In this document: positions 34,736 through 49,214 of the stretch, piece by piece
Layout of the letters: every line of letters starts with the position of its first letter
How positions within the stretch are numbered: the first letter of the stretch is position 1
Source of the DNA: Clusia tigrina
Lineage: Eukaryota; Arthropoda; Insecta; Diptera; Clusiidae
Assembly: GCA_920105625.2 (NCBI GenBank)
Contig: OV050030.1
Span: 321,584,368-321,648,367, forward strand
Direction of reading: 5' to 3'
Length of the DNA stretch: 64,000 nucleotides
Position numbers and translations under genes: made by a program
Notes under the pieces: generated by a model
The model's database searches: none
What the model was told of the DNA's origin: nothing
The model's input: only the letters and a program-made list of their open reading frames with translations

Positions 34736-35342
34736 CGCAGAAGATTTTCTATAAAGGTTTGGATAGATGCCAGGTGCAGATGCGATTCCAAACTGTAGTC
34801 TTGTTACTTTTAATGCACCTTTATGTGTGACTATGGTTTGTAGTGGGCAGACTGTTCATCTACTTGAAATTGGCGATAAACTTGCACATGATCAAGTTTT
34901 GCGAATGTGTTCCTCGTTCGATGGAGGCAAGAAACGAGCTAATTGCTGGTATTTGAAAATTGTGTGGTTTGATTGCTTTATTGAGCTTGGATTTATAGTC
35001 GCCACAGTTTCTGATTGAGATATCGCTCTTCACAACATCTACGATCGGTGTAGCCCAATTGGAATTTTGCCCCGGTTCAAGTATACCTTGCGAGCACATA
35101 TGATCAATTCAACTTCAACCTGTCCCCTTGTAGACATAAGAATTCGGCGAGCAGGGGATTAAATTGGTTGATTTGTAGAGATATTTGCGTCCCTGCAAAA
35201 CGGCCCAGTTCTTTTGTAAATAAATGTTGTAACTCCGAGACGAGTTCTTAACTTTTGATTTGTTTTTTATAACGTGGACTGCTTGGATGCTAATACCAAG
35301 CGAAACGAACCAGTTGTAGCCCCCCATTTGATTGGTTGCCAT
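34736..35342 (-). pseudogene. Ty3/gypsy RT fragment (unit 2)
   Basis: Same fragment as in unit 1; ICGDYK is changed to NCGDYK (near 35008). Confidence 0.78.
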
Positions 35343-35597
35343 TCTTTATGACGATCGGAAGATCGTTAATTTCAATTTTCAATTTCAATTTATTGTTTAA
35401 AGTTATACAATAAGACAAAGTCTTTTAATATATAATTATATATCAGTTATTAAAATAGATATATTAAGTTAAATGATCAATTAATTAAATAGATAATTAA
35501 AAAAATTAATAAATAAATAAGTAATAAATAAAAAAATTATTAATAAATGAATACAATAAGAAATTAAAATAATACTGAAAAAGAAATATTTGGTTAT

Positions 35598-36656
35598 TTA
35601 CAAGGGAAAAATTAAGAGAGCTATGTCAGCTCTAAAACAAAAGTACTGGAACACTAAATACTTAAACTCGCTAATCCTTGCCACGCCTCTCACAGCAGAA
35701 GGCAGCGAATTCCAGATCCTGATGGCATTAATGAAAAAGTATGGAGTTGAATGAGCATAGGCAAACTTACTTTCTTTTTGATTGGCTCTGCTGAAGTGTC
35801 TCAAAGAGATAATTGGGTGTTCTCGTGATAATCAGCTTGTGTAGAAAAATACAATTTCTGATCCGTAAGTAGTTATCAATACAGCATCCAAGAACACTTG
35901 TCTTCCAGGAAGTTATATGGTCAAACCTACTTAATCCAAACACATATCGTGTGGCTTAGTTAAATACAACTTGTAGTTTATGTAGGGAGTTTACTCTGAA
36001 TAGAAAATTATCGGTACAACCAGCTGTTTATCCAACATTCTCGTAGTCTCGACAGGGGTAAACTCTGCAGACATCCGTAACTATCTCAGCACAAAAAAAA
36101 CTTTTTTCACTATACTATTTACTTGATCAGTGCAAGTGAAAGAAGAATTAATATGGAAGCCCAAACTACATGATCTTTCAACGAACTTCAGCTGTGCGCC
36201 ACCAATAGTTATTAAAGGAAGTTTGTCCAATTCTATTTTCTTTTTCAAGATTGGTAAAACATAGGACCACAACCATAAGTGATTCACAAACTTTAAAATA
36301 CTAATAGGTCTAAAATCACCTGGCTCCAATGCAGAGGATTTCTTAGCTACTGGAATAACGATACCAACCTTCCAAGCACTAGGAAAGCACGAAGTCGTAA
36401 AGCAATGATTAATTATTTGGGTTAACGGACTAAGAATAAATGGTAATATAATCTTAAGAAACTTAACCGGGAAGCCATCCTCACCAATTGCATTAGACTT
36501 AACCCTCACCAGACATCGCCCCACATTAGCCTCACAGACAGCAGAACTGAAATGTAGACGTGGCGGAATTAAACATTCCAAGAGCAGGCGGAGAAACCGA
36601 GCCACATGATCCCGGGGAAGCAAAGGCATCACACATTCAAACCGAAACAAAGACAT
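35598..36656 (-). pseudogene. Non-LTR RT fragment (unit 2)
   Basis: Same fragment as in unit 1, open over 36081-36656, with VCEANVGR instead of VCEADVGR, a change shared with unit 3. Confidence 0.78.
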
Positions 36657-37880
36657 CAGTTAATGTGTTGGTTGTTGTAGATAATGTTACAAATTTTAGC
36701 GCTTGACGTGTGTTGAGTTGGGTGAATGGCTGAGAGCATAAGTACTTCGTATAGTCGTCTCAAGTCCTGATGCAAATGGGGATGAAATGAAAGATGTGAC
36801 CATAGTGGTGCAGTGCTCATATCCAACCAACTTCGAATAGGTACGGTCGTAGATAAAACTGTCTTTGATGCCTACTGTGAACAAAATGAACCTCTTTGGA
36901 AGACAATCGGATGGTTTAAGGCTTCAGACCGCCCTTTCGTCCCCACAACTCTTGCATCGACTGGACGAATTTGCGTATTCTTTCGCACACCGAGGGTATA
37001 GGGGCTAGTAAATAATGATGGATCTGTATTTGGATAAGTCATGTATAGATATTTAAGGATCGAGGCACCTTCCATCCTTACCACTATATTTTACCAGAGA
37101 ATTAACGCATAGTCTCTATTTATGTTGACCATCACAGAAATTAGCTGACATCAACTGCTCTTCTAAGTAGACGGCTTTCCGGGTTGCTGATATTATCATA
37201 GATAACAACAATTGAGGAACCGTTGGGACTATAGCATCCCTGTGGTCTTGTGGGTCTGTAGAGTACCATATGACGAGTTTTCTAGTTGACCTAGAACCAG
37301 TCTTATTATATGTTCAAAGCCGGCAGTGGCCAAACTAGATCAACTTTGTTGCCAGAACTTCGTAGTTGATAGGGTGTAAAGACATTCATGGCTGGTCGCA
37401 TTTTATGATTGGTTCTGTTGACTTGTCTTTTGTTGGAATTCTGTCACCAAATTCAGCATTGGATTTTTGTGATTAAAGACATCTGGAACGTGTAGTTTGT
37501 TCCGATCCTAATGTATACCAACAATGGCATAAAAAAATATAATTACCATGAGCTCCAACTTTGCAATTATGTCCTTGCTTCCGCCCTTAAAATTGAAATT
37601 ATAGGTTGTTTGCGTAAATTCGTTACTGCTAAGTAGCAAGAGGTAATCAATTAAGGTGGCTACTCGATCGAAAGCTGAAAAATGCTGGAGGACGGGTTAT
37701 TATTGGAACATAGGTACATTCAGTCCAGGTGTGGTGAAAGAGTATTGTTGTAATTACCAACTAGAAAGAACGAAAATGAAAACGGAATGGAATAAGTTTA
37801 GAGAGGTGATGCAGGGAAACATTGTAACGAGCGAGTAATTTCGTTTGGCTTTCTGTTTCGCCATACCCCTAATCTAACTC

Positions 37881-38487
37881 CGCAGAAGATTTTCTATAAA
37901 GGTTTGGATAGATCCCAGGTGCAGATGCGATTCCAAACTGTAGTCTTGTTACTTTTAATGCACCTTTATGTGTGACTATGGTTTGTAGTGGGCAGACTGT
38001 TCATCTACTTGAAATTGGCGATAAACTTGCATATGATCAAGTTTTGCGAATGTGTTCCTCGTTCGATGGAGGCAAGAAACGAGCTAATTGCTGGTATTTG
38101 AAAATTGTGTGGTTTGATTGCTTTATTGAGCTTGGATTTATAGTCGCCACAGATTCTGATTGAGATATCGCTCTTCACAACATCTACGATCGGTGTAGCC
38201 CAATTGGAATTTTGCCCCGGTTCAAGTATACCTTGCGAGCACATATGATCAATTCAACTTCAACCTGTCCCCTTGTAGACATAAGAATTCGGCGAGCAGG
38301 GGATTAAATTGGTTGATTTGTAGAGATATTTGCGTCCCTGTAAAACGGCCCAGTTCTTTTGTAAATAAATGTTGTAACTCCGAGACGAATTCTTAACTTT
38401 TGATTTGTTTTTTATAACGTGGACTGCTTGGATGCTAATACCAAGCGAAACGAACCAGTTGTAGCCCCCCATTTGATTGGTTGCCAT
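37881..38487 (-). pseudogene. Ty3/gypsy RT fragment (unit 3)
   Basis: Same fragment as in unit 1; GATCCCAGG replaces GATGCCAGG and LIICK replaces LIMCK, as in most later units. Confidence 0.78.
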
Positions 38488-38741
38488 TCTTTATGACGAT
38501 CGGAAGATCGTTAATTTCAATTTTCAATTTCAATTTATTGTTTAAAGTTATACAATAAGACAAAGTCTTTTAATATATAATTATATATCAGTTATTAAAA
38601 TAGATATATTAAGTTAAATGATCAATTAATTAAATAGATAATTAAAAAAATTAATAAATAAATAAGTAATAATTAAAAAATAATTAATAAATGAATACAA
38701 TAAGAAATTAAAATAATACTGAAAAAGAAATATTTGGTTAT

Positions 38742-39800
38742 TTACAAGGGAAAAATTAAGAGAGCTATGTCAGCTCTAAAACAAAAGTACTGGAACACTA
38801 AATACTTAAACTCGCTAATCCTTGCCACGCCTCTCACAGCAGAAGGCAGCGAATTCCAGATCCTGATGGCATTAATGAAAAAGTGTCGAGTTGAATTAGC
38901 ACAGGCAAACTTACTTTCTTTTTGATTGGCTCTGCTGAAGTGTCTCAAAGAGATAATTGGGTGTTCTCGTGATAATCAGCTTGTGTAGAAAAATACAATT
39001 TCTGATCCGTAAGTAGTTATCAATACAGCATCCAAGAACACTTGTCTTCCAGGAAGTTATATGGTCAAACCTACTTAATCCAAACACATATCGTGTGGCT
39101 TAGTTAAATACAACTTGTAGTTTATGTAGGGAGTTTACTCTGAATAGAAAATTATCGGTACAACCAGCTGTTTATCCAACATTCTCGTAGTCTCGACAGG
39201 GGTAAACTCTGCAGACATCCGTAACTATCTCAGCACAAAAAAAACTTTTTTCACTATACTATTTACTTGATCAGTGCAAGTGAAAGAAGAATTAATATGG
39301 AAGCCCAAACTACATGATCTTTCAACGAACTTCAGCTGTGCGCCACCAATAGTTATTAAAGGAAGTTTGTCCAATTCTATTTTCTTTTTCAAGATTGGTA
39401 AAACATAGGACCACAACCATAAGTGATTCACAAACTTTAAAATACTAATAGGTCTAAAATCACCTGGCTCCAATGCAGAGGATTTCTTAGCTACTGGAAT
39501 AACGATACCAACCTTCCAAGCACTAGGAAAGCACGAAGTCGTAAAGCAATGATTAATTATTTGGGTTAACGGACTAAGAATAAATGGTAATATAATCTTA
39601 AGAAACTTAACCGGGAAGCCATCCTCACCAATTGCATTAGACTTAACCCTCACCAGACATCGCCCCACATTAGCCTCACAGACAGCAGAACTGAAATGTA
39701 GACGTGGCGGAATTAAACATTCCAAGAGCAGGCGGAGAAACCGAGCCACATGATCCCGGGGAAGCAAAGGCATCACACATTCAAACCGAAACAAAGACAT
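38742..39800 (-). pseudogene. Non-LTR RT fragment (unit 3)
   Basis: Same fragment as in unit 1, open over 39225-39800; KKCRVELAQAN-side variants (GTGTCGAG, GCACAGG) appear here for the first time in the array. Confidence 0.78.
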
Positions 39801-41023
39801 CAGTTAATGTGTTGGTTGTTGTAGATAATGTTACAAATTTTAGCGCTTGACGTGTGTTGAGTTGGGTGAATGGCTGAGAGCATAAGTACTTCGTATAGTC
39901 GTCTCAAGTCCTGATGCAAATGGGGATGAAATGAAAGATGTGACCATAGTGGTGCAGTGCTCATATCCAACCAACTTCGAATAGGTACGGTCGTAGATAA
40001 AACTGTCTTTGATGCCTACTGTGAACAAAATGAACCTCTTTGGAAGACAATCGGATGGTTTAAGGCTTCAGACCGCCCTTTCGTCCCCACAACTCTTGCA
40101 TCGACTGGACGAATTTGCGTATTCTTTCGCACACCGAGGGTATAGGGGCTAGTAAATAATGATGGATCTGTATTTGGATAAGTCATGTATAGATATTTAA
40201 GGATCGAGGCACCTTCGTCCTTACCACTATATTTTACCAGAGAATTAACGCATAGTCTCTATTTATGTTGACCATCACAGAAATTAGCTGACATCAACTG
40301 CTCTTCTAAGTAGACGGCTTTCCGGGTTGCTGATATTATCATAGATAACAACAATTGAGGAACCGTTGGGACTATAGCATCCCTGTGGTCTTGTGGGTCT
40401 GTAAAGTACCATATGACGAGTTTTCTAGTTGACCTAGAACCAGTCTTATTATATGTTCAAAGCCGGCAGTGGCCAAACTAGATCAACTTTGTTGCCAGAA
40501 CTTCGTAGTTGATAGGGTGTAAAGACATTCATGGCTGGTCGCATTTTATGATTGGTTCTGTTGACTTGTCTTTTGTTGGAATTCTGTCACCAAATTCAGC
40601 ATTGGATTTTTGTGATTAAAGACATCTGGAACGTGTAGTTTGTTCCGATCCTAATGTATACCAACAATGGCATAAAAAAATATAATTACCATGAGCTCCA
40701 ACTTTGCAATTATGTCCTTGCTTCCGCCCTTAAAATTGAAATTATAGGTTGTTTGCGTAAATTCGTTACTGCTAAGTAGCAAGAGGTAATCAATTAAGGT
40801 GGCTACTCGATCGAAAGCTGAAAAATGCTGGAGGACGGGTTATTATTGGAACATAGGTACATTCAGTCCAGGTGTGGTGAAAGAGTATTGTTGTAATTAC
40901 CAACTAGAAAGAACGAAAATGAAAACGGAATGGAATAAGTTTAGAGAGGTGATGCAGGGAAACATTGTAACGAGCGAGTAATTTCGTTTGGCTTTCTGTT
41001 TCGCCATACCCCTAATCTAACTC

Positions 41024-41630
41024 CGCAGAAGATTTTCTATAAAGGTTTGGATAGATCCCAGGTGCAGATGCGATTCCAAACTGTAGTCTTGTTACTTTTA
41101 ATGCACCTTTATGTGTGACTATGGTTTGTAGTGGGCAGACTGTTCATCTACTTGAAATTGGCGATAAACTTGCATATGATCAAGTTTTGCGAATGTGTTC
41201 CTCGTTCGATGGAGGCAAGAAACGAGCTAATTGCTGGTATTTGAAAATTGTGTGGTTTGATTGCTTTATTGAGCTTGGATTTATAGTCGCCACAGATTCT
41301 GATTGAGATATCGCTCTTCACAACATCTACGATCGGTGTAGCCCAATTGGAATTTTGCCCCGGTTCAAGTATACCTTGCGAGCACATATGATCAATTCAA
41401 CTTCAACCTGTCCCCTTGTAGACATAAGAATTCGGCGAGCAGGGGATTAAATTGGTTGATTTGTAGAGATATTTGCGTCCCTGTAAAACGGCCCAGTTCT
41501 TTTGTAAATAAATGTTGTAACTCCGAGACGAATTCTTAACTTTTGATTTGTTTTTTATAACGTGGACTGCTTGGATGCTAATACCAAGCGAAACGAACCA
41601 GTTGTAGCCCCCCATTTGATTGGTTGCCAT
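41024..41630 (-). pseudogene. Ty3/gypsy RT fragment (unit 4)
   Basis: Same fragment and variants as in unit 3. Confidence 0.78.
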
Positions 41631-41884
41631 TCTTTATGACGATCGGAAGATCGTTAATTTCAATTTTCAATTTCAATTTATTGTTTAAAGTTATACAATA
41701 AGACAAAGTCTTTTAATATATAATTATATATCAGTTATTAAAATAGATATATTAAGTTAAATGATCAATTAATTAAATAGATAATTAAAAAAATTAATAA
41801 ATAAATAAGTAATAATTAAAAAATAATTAATAAATGAATACAATAAGAAATTAAAATAATACTGAAAAAGAAATATTTGGTTAT

Positions 41885-42936
41885 TTACAAGGGAAAAATT
41901 AAGAGAGCTATGTCAGCTCTAAAACAAAAGTACTGGAACACTAAATACTTAAACTCGCTAATCCTTGCCACGCCTCTCACAGCAGAAGGCAGCGAATTCC
42001 AGATCCTGATGGCATTAATGAAAAAGTGTCGAGTTGAATTAGCACAGGCAAATTTACTTTCTTTTTGATTGGCTCTGCTGAAGTGTCTCAAAGAGATAAT
42101 TGGGTGTTCTCGTGATAATCAGCTTGTGTAGAAAAATACAATTTCTGATCCGTAAGTAGTTATCAATACAGCATCCAAGAACACTTGTCTTCCAGGAAGT
42201 TATATGGTCAAACCTACTTAATCCAAACACATATCGTGTGGCTTAGTTAAATACAACTTGTAGTTTATGTAGGGAGTTTACTCTGAATAGAAAATTATCG
42301 GTACAACCAGCTGTGTATCCAACATTCTCGTAGTCTCGACAGGGGTAAACTCTGCAGACATCCGTAACTATCTCAGCACAAAAAAAACTTGTTTCACTAT
42401 ACTATTTACTTGATAAGTGCAAGTGAAAGAAGAATTAATATGGAAGCCCAAACTACATGATCTTTCAACGAACTTCAGCTGTGCGCCACCAATAGTTATT
42501 AAAGGAAGTTTGTCCAATTCTATTTTCTTTTTCAAGATTGGTAAAACATAGGACCACAACCATAAGTGATTCACAAACTTTAAAATACTAATAGGTCTAA
42601 AATCACCTGGCTCCAATGCAGAGGATTTCTTAGCTACTGGAATAACGATACCAACCTTCCAAGCACTAGGAAAGCACGAAGTCGTAAAGCAATGATTAAT
42701 TATTTGGGTTAACGGACTAAGAATAAATGGTAATATAATCTTAAGAAACTTAACCGGCAAGCCATCCTCACCAATTGCATTAGACTTAACCCTCACCAGA
42801 CATCGCCCCACATCAGCCTCACAGACAGCAGAACTGAAATGTAGACGTGGCGGAATTAAACATTCAAGAGCAGGCGGAGAAACCGAGCCACATGATCCCG
42901 GGGAAGCAAAGGCATCACACATTCAAACCGAAACAA
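41885..42936 (-). pseudogene. Non-LTR RT fragment (unit 4)
   Basis: As in unit 1, but a one-base loss near 42864 changes the N-terminal frame; readable from 42368 to about 42860. Confidence 0.78.
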
Positions 42937-44160
42937 AGACATCAGTGTTGGTTGTTGTAGATAATGTTACAAATTTTAACGCTTGACGTGTGTTGAGTTG
43001 GGTGAATGGCTGAGAGCATAAGTACTTCGTATAGTCGTCTCAAGTCCTGATGCAAATGGGGATGAAATGAAAGATGTGACCATAGTGGTGCAGTGCTCAT
43101 ATCCAACCAACTTCGAATAGGTACGGTCGTAGATAAAACTGTCTTTGATGCCTACTGTGAACAAAATGAACCTCTTTGGAAGACAATCGGATGGTTTAAG
43201 GCTTCAGACCGCCCTTTCGTTCCCGCAACTCTTGCATCGACTGGACGAATTTGCGTATTCTTTCGCACACCGAGGGTATAGGGGCTAGTAAATAATGAAG
43301 GATCTGTATTTGGATAAGTCATCTATAGATATTTAAGGATCGAGGCACCTTCCATCCTTACCACTATATTTTACCAGAGAATTAACGCATCGTCTCTATT
43401 TATGTTGACCATCACAGAAATTAGCTGACATCAACTGCTCTTCTATGTAGACGGCTTTCCGGGTTGCTGATATTATCATAGATAACAACAATTGAGGAAC
43501 CGTTGGGACTATAGCATCCCTGTGGTCTTGTGGGTCTGTAGAGTACCATATGACGAGTTTTCTAGTTGACCTAGAACCAGTCTTATTATATGTTCAAAGC
43601 CGGCAGTGGCCAAACTAGATCAACTTTGTTGCCAGAACTTCGTAGTTGATAGGGTGTAAAGACATTCATGGCTGGTCGCATTTTATGATTGGTTCTGTTG
43701 ACTTGTCTTTTGTTGGAATTCTGTCACCAAATTCAGCATTGGATTTTTGTGATTAAAGACATCTGGAACGTGTAGTTTGTTCCGATCCTAATGTATACCA
43801 ACAATGGCATACAAAAATATAATTACCATAAGCTCCAACTTTGCAATTATGTCCTTGCTTCCGCCCTTAAAATTGAAATCATAGGTTGTTTGCGTAAATT
43901 CGTTACTGCTAAGTAGCAAGAGGTAATCAATTAAGGTGGCTACTCGATCGAAAGCTGAAAAAAGCTGGAGGACGGGTTATTATCGGAACATAGGTACATT
44001 CAGTCCAGGTGTGGTGAAAGAATATTGTTGTAATTACCAACTAGAAAGAACGAAAATGAAAACGGAATGGAACAAGTTTAGAGAGGTGATGCAGGGAAAC
44101 ATTGTAACGAGCGAGTAATTTCGTTTGGCTTTCTGTTTCGCCATACCCCTAATCTAACTC

Positions 44161-44767
44161 CGCAGAAGATTTTCTATAAAGGTTTGGATAGATGCCAGGT
44201 GCAGATGCGATTCCAAACTGTAGTCTTGTTACTTTTAATGCACCTTTATGTGTGACTATGGTTTGTAGTGGGCAGACTGTTCATCTACTTGAAATTGGCG
44301 ATAAACTTGCACATGATCAAGTTTTGCGAATGTGTTCCTCGTTCGATGGAGGCAAGAAACGAGCTAATTGCTGGTATTTGAAAATTGTGTGGTTTGATTG
44401 CTTTATTGAGCTTGGATTTATAGTCGCCACAGATTCTGATTGAGATATCGCTCTTCACAACATCTACGATCGGTGTAGCCCAATTGGAATTTTGCCCCGG
44501 TTCAAGTATACCTTGCGAGCACATATGATCAATTCAACTTCAACCTGTCCCCTTGTAGACATAAGAATTCGGCGAGCAGGGGATTAAATTGGTTGATTTG
44601 TAGAGATATTTGCGTCCCTGCAAAACGGCCCAGTTCTTTTGTAAATAAATGTTGTAACTCCGAGACGAATTCTTAACTTTTGATTTGTTTTTTATAACGT
44701 GGACTGCTTGGATGCTAATACCAAGCGAAACGAACCAGTTGTAGCCCCCCATTTGATTGGTTGCCAT
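44161..44767 (-). pseudogene. Ty3/gypsy RT fragment (unit 5)
   Basis: Same fragment as in unit 1, left-type variants. Confidence 0.78.
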
Positions 44768-45013
44768 TCTTTATGACGATCGGAAGATCGTTAATTTCAA
44801 TTTTCAATTTCAATTTATTGTTTAAACAATAAGACAAAGTCTTTTAATATATAATTATATATCAGTTATTAAAATAGAATTAAGTTAAATTATCAATTAG
44901 TTAAATAGATAATTAAAAAAATTAATAAATAAATAAGTAATAAATAAAAAAATAATTAATAAATGAATACAATAAGAAATTAAAATAATACTGAAAAAGA
45001 AATATTTGGTTAT

Positions 45014-46071
45014 TTACAAGGGAAAAATTAAGAGAGCTATGTCAGCTCTAAAACAAAAGTACTGGAACACTAAATACTTAAACTCGCTAATCCTTGCCAC
45101 GCCTCTCACAGCAGAAGGCAGCGAATTCCAGATCCTGATGGCATTAATGAAAAAGTATCGAGTTGAATTAGCATAGGCAAATTTACTTTCTTTTTGATTG
45201 GCTCTGCTGAAGTGTCTCAAAGAGATAATTGGGTGTTCTCGTGATAATCAGCTTGTGTAGAAAAATACAATTTCTGATCCGTAAGTAGTTATCAATACAG
45301 CATCCAAGAACACTTGTCTTCCAGGAAGTTATATGGTCAAACCTACTTAATCCAAACACATATCGTGTGGCTTAGTTAAATACAACTTGTAGTTTATGTA
45401 GGGAGTTTACTCTGAATAGAAAATTATCGGTACAACCAGCTGTTTATCCAACATTCTCCTAGTCTCGACAGGGGTAAACTCTGCAGACATCCGTAACTAT
45501 CTCAGCACAAAAAAAACTTTTTTCACTATACTATTTACTTGATCAGTGCAAGTGAAAGAAGAATTAATATGGAAGCCTAAACTACATGATCTTTCAACGA
45601 ACTTCAGCTGTGCGCCACCAATAGTTATTAAAGGAAGTTTGTCCAATTCTATTTTCTTATCAAGATTGGTAAAACATAGGACCACAACCATAAGTGATTC
45701 GCAAACTTTAAAATACTGATAGGTCTAAAATCACCTGGCTCCAATGCAGAGGATTTCTTAGCTACTGGAATAACGATACCAACCTTCCAAGCACTAGGAA
45801 AGCACGAAGTCGTAAAGCAATGATTAATTATTTGGATTAACGGACTAAGAATAAATGGTAATATAATCTTAAGAAACTTAACCGGCAAGCCATCCTCACC
45901 AATTGCATTAGATTTAACCCTCACCAGACATCGCCCCACATCAGCCTCACAGACAGCAGAACTGAAATGTAGACGTGGCGGAATTAAACATTCCAAGAGC
46001 AGGCGGAGAAACCGAGCCACATGATCCCGGGGAAGCAAAGGCATCACACATTCAAACCGGAACAAAGACAT
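45014..46071 (-). pseudogene. Non-LTR RT fragment (unit 5)
   Basis: First unit with the TTCTTATCAAG change near 45655, which breaks the joined frame into 45649-46071 and 45497-45691. All later units share it. Confidence 0.78.
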
Positions 46072-47295
46072 CAGTTAATGTATTGGTTGTTGTAGATAAT
46101 GTTACAAATTTTAGCGCTTGACGTGTGTTGAGTTGGGTGAATGGCTGAGAGCATAAATACTTCGTATAGTCGTCTCAAGTCCTGATGCAAATGGGGATGA
46201 AATGAAAGATGTGACCATAGTGGTGCAGTGCTCATATCCAACCAACTTCGAATAGGTACGGTCGTAGATAAAACTGTCTTTGATGCCTACTGTGAACAAA
46301 ATGAACCTCTTTGGAAGACAATCGGATGGTTTAAGGCTTCAGACCGCCCTTTCGTCCCCACAACTCTTGCATCGACTGGACGAATTTGCGTATTCTTTCG
46401 CACACCGAGGGTATAGGGGCTAGTAAATAATGAAGGATCTGTATTTGGATAAGTCATCTATAGATATTTAAGGATCGAGGCACCTTCCATCCTTACCACT
46501 ATATTTTACCAGAGAATTAACGCATCGTCTCTATTTATGTTGACCATCACAGAAATTAGCTGACATCAACTGCTCTTCTAAGTAGACGGCTTTCCGGGTT
46601 GCTGATATTATCATAGATAACAACAATTGAGGAACCGTTGGGACTATAGCATCCCTGTGGTCTTGTGGGTCTGTAGAGTACCATATGACGAGTTTTCTAG
46701 TTGACCTAGAACCAGTCTTATTATCTGTTCAAAGCCGGCAGTGGCCAAACTAGATCAACTTTGTTGCCAGAACTTCGTAGTTGATAGGGTGTAAAGACAT
46801 TCATGGCTGGTCGCATTTTATGATTGGTTCTGTTGACTTGTCTTTTGTTGGAATTCTGTCACCAAATTCAGCATTGGATTTTTGTGATTAAAGACATCTG
46901 GAACGTGTAGTTTGTTCCGATCCTAATGTATACCAACAATGGCATAAAAAAATATAATTACCATGAGCTCCAACTTTGCAATTATGTCCTTGCTTCCGCC
47001 CTTAAAATTGAAATCATAGGTTGTTTGCGTAAATTCGTTACTGCTAAGTAGCAAGAGGTAATCAATTAAGGTGGCTACTCGATCGAAAGCTGAAAAATGC
47101 TGGAGGACGGGTTATTATTGGAACATAGGTACATTCAGTCCAGGTGTGGTGAAAGAGTATTGTTGTAATTACCAACTAGAAAGAACGAAAATGAAAACGG
47201 AATGGAATAAGTTTAGAGAGGTGATGCAGGGAAACATTGTAACGAGCGAGTAATTTCGTTTGGCTTTCTGTTTCGCCATACCCCTAATCTAACTC

Positions 47296-47902
47296 CGCAG
47301 AAGATTTTCTATAAAGGTTTGGATAGATCCCAGGTGCAGATGCGATTCCAAACTGTAGTCTTGTTACTTTTAATGCACCTTTATGTGTGACTATGGTTTG
47401 TAGTGGGCAGACTGTTCATCTACTTGAAATTGGCGATAAACTTGCATATGATCAAGTTTTGCGAATGTGTTCCTCGTTCGATGGAGGCAAGAAACGAGCT
47501 AATTGCTGGTATTTGAAAATTGTGTGGTTTGATTGCTTTATTGAGCTTGGATTTATAGTCGCCACAGATTCTGATTGAGATATCGCTCTTCACAACATCT
47601 ACGATCGGTGTAGCCCAATTGGAATTTTGCCCCGGTTCAAGTATACCTTGCGAGCACATATGATCAATTCAACTTCAACCTGTCCCCTTGTAGACATAAG
47701 AATTCGGCGAGCAGGGGATTAAATTGGTTGATTTGTAGATATATTTGCGTCCCTGTAAAACGGCCCAGTTCTTTTGTAAATAAATGTTGTAACTCCGAGA
47801 CGAATTCTTAACTTTTGATTTGTTTTTTATAACGTGGACTGCTTGGATGCTAATACCAAACGAAACGAACCAGTTGTAGCCCCCCATTTGATTGGTTGCC
47901 AT
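47296..47902 (-). pseudogene. Ty3/gypsy RT fragment (unit 6)
   Basis: As in unit 1, with GTAGATATATTT near 47737 as in units 9 and 10. Confidence 0.78.
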
Positions 47903-48156
47903 TCTTTATGACGATCGGAAGATCGTTAATTTCAATTTTCAATTTCAATTTATTGTTTAAAGTTATACAATAAGACAAAGTCTTTTAATATATAATTATA
48001 TATCAGTTATTAAAATAGATATATTAAGTTAAATGATCAATTAATTAAATAGATAATTAAAAAAATTAATAAATAAATAAGTAATAAATAAAAAATAATT
48101 AATAAATGAATACAATAAGAAATTAAAATAATACTGAAAAAGAAATATTTGGTTAT

Positions 48157-49214
48157 TTACAAGGGAAAAATTAAGAGAGCTATGTCAGCTCTAAAACAAA
48201 AGTACTGGAACACTAAATACTTAAACTCGCTAATCCTTGCCACGCCTCTCACAGCAGAAGGCAGCGAATTCCAGATCCTGATGGCATTAATGAAAAAGTG
48301 TCGAGTTGAATTAGCACAGGCAAATTTACTTTCTTTTTGATTGGCTCTGCTGAAGTGTCTCAAAGAGATAATTGGGTGTTCTCGTGATAATCAGCTTGTG
48401 TAGAAAAATACAATTTCTGATCCGTAAGTAGTTATCAATACAGCATCCAAGAACACTTGTCTTTCAGGAAGTTATATGGTCAAACCTACTTAATCCAAAC
48501 ACATATCGTGTGGCTTAGTTAAATACAACTTGTAGTTTATGTAGGGAGTTTACTCTGAATAGAAAATTATCGGTACAACCAGCTGTTTATCCAACATTCT
48601 CCTAGTCTCGACAGGGGTAAACTCTGCAGACATCCGTAACTATCTCAGCACAAAAAAAACTTTTTTCACTATACTATTTACTTGATCAGTGCAAGTGAAA
48701 GAAGAATTAATATGGAAGCCTAAACTACATGATCTTTCAACGAACTTCAGCTGTGCGCCACCAATAGTTATTAAAGGAAGTTTGTCCAATTCTATTTTCT
48801 TATCAAGATTGGTAAAACATAGGACCACAACCATAAGTGATTCGCAAACTTTAAAATACTGATAGGTCTAAAATCACCTGGCTCCAATGCAGAGGATTTC
48901 TTAGCTACTGGAATAACGATACCAACCTTCCAAGCACTAGGAAAGCACGAAGTCGTAAAGCAATGATTAATTATTTGGATTAACGGACTAAGAATAAATG
49001 GTAATATAATCTTAAGAAACTTAACCGGCAAGCCATCCTCACCAATTGCATTAGACTTAACCCTCACCAGACATCGCCCCACATCAGCCTCACAGACAGC
49101 AGAACTGAAATGTAGACGTGGCGGAATTAAACATTCCAAGAGCAGGCGGAGAAACCGAGCCACATGATCCCGGGGAAGCAAAGGCATCACACATTCAAAC
49201 CGGAACAAAGACAT
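48157..49214 (-). pseudogene. Non-LTR RT fragment (unit 6)
   Basis: Right-type fragment with the split frame (48640-48834 and 48792-49214); private CTTTCAGG near 48472. Confidence 0.78.

Larger units (their letters stand above)
33551..36695. repeat. Satellite unit 2
   Basis: Spacer 34535-34735. Private changes include GTATGGAGTTGAATGAGC near 35738 and a six-base longer AT tail. It shares ACCGAGAGTAT and CATCATTACC in S1 with units 7, 8 and 10. Confidence 0.9.
36696..39839. repeat. Satellite unit 3
   Basis: Spacer 37680-37880. It shares with unit 4 CGCATAGTCTC, CATGTATAG and GATGGATCTG variants in S1. Confidence 0.9.
39840..42975. repeat. Satellite unit 4
   Basis: Spacer 40823-41023. S1 is near identical to unit 3; the joint lacks six bases near 42943. 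One private change gives ACTTGTTTC near 42388. Confidence 0.9.
42976..46110. repeat. Satellite unit 5 (subfamily switch)
   Basis: Spacer 43960-44160. The first two thirds carry left-type variants (GATGCC, LIMCK, GTATCGAG). From about 45420 onward it has right-type variants such as TTCTTATCAAG near 45655. The subfamily boundary therefore falls inside this unit. Confidence 0.9.
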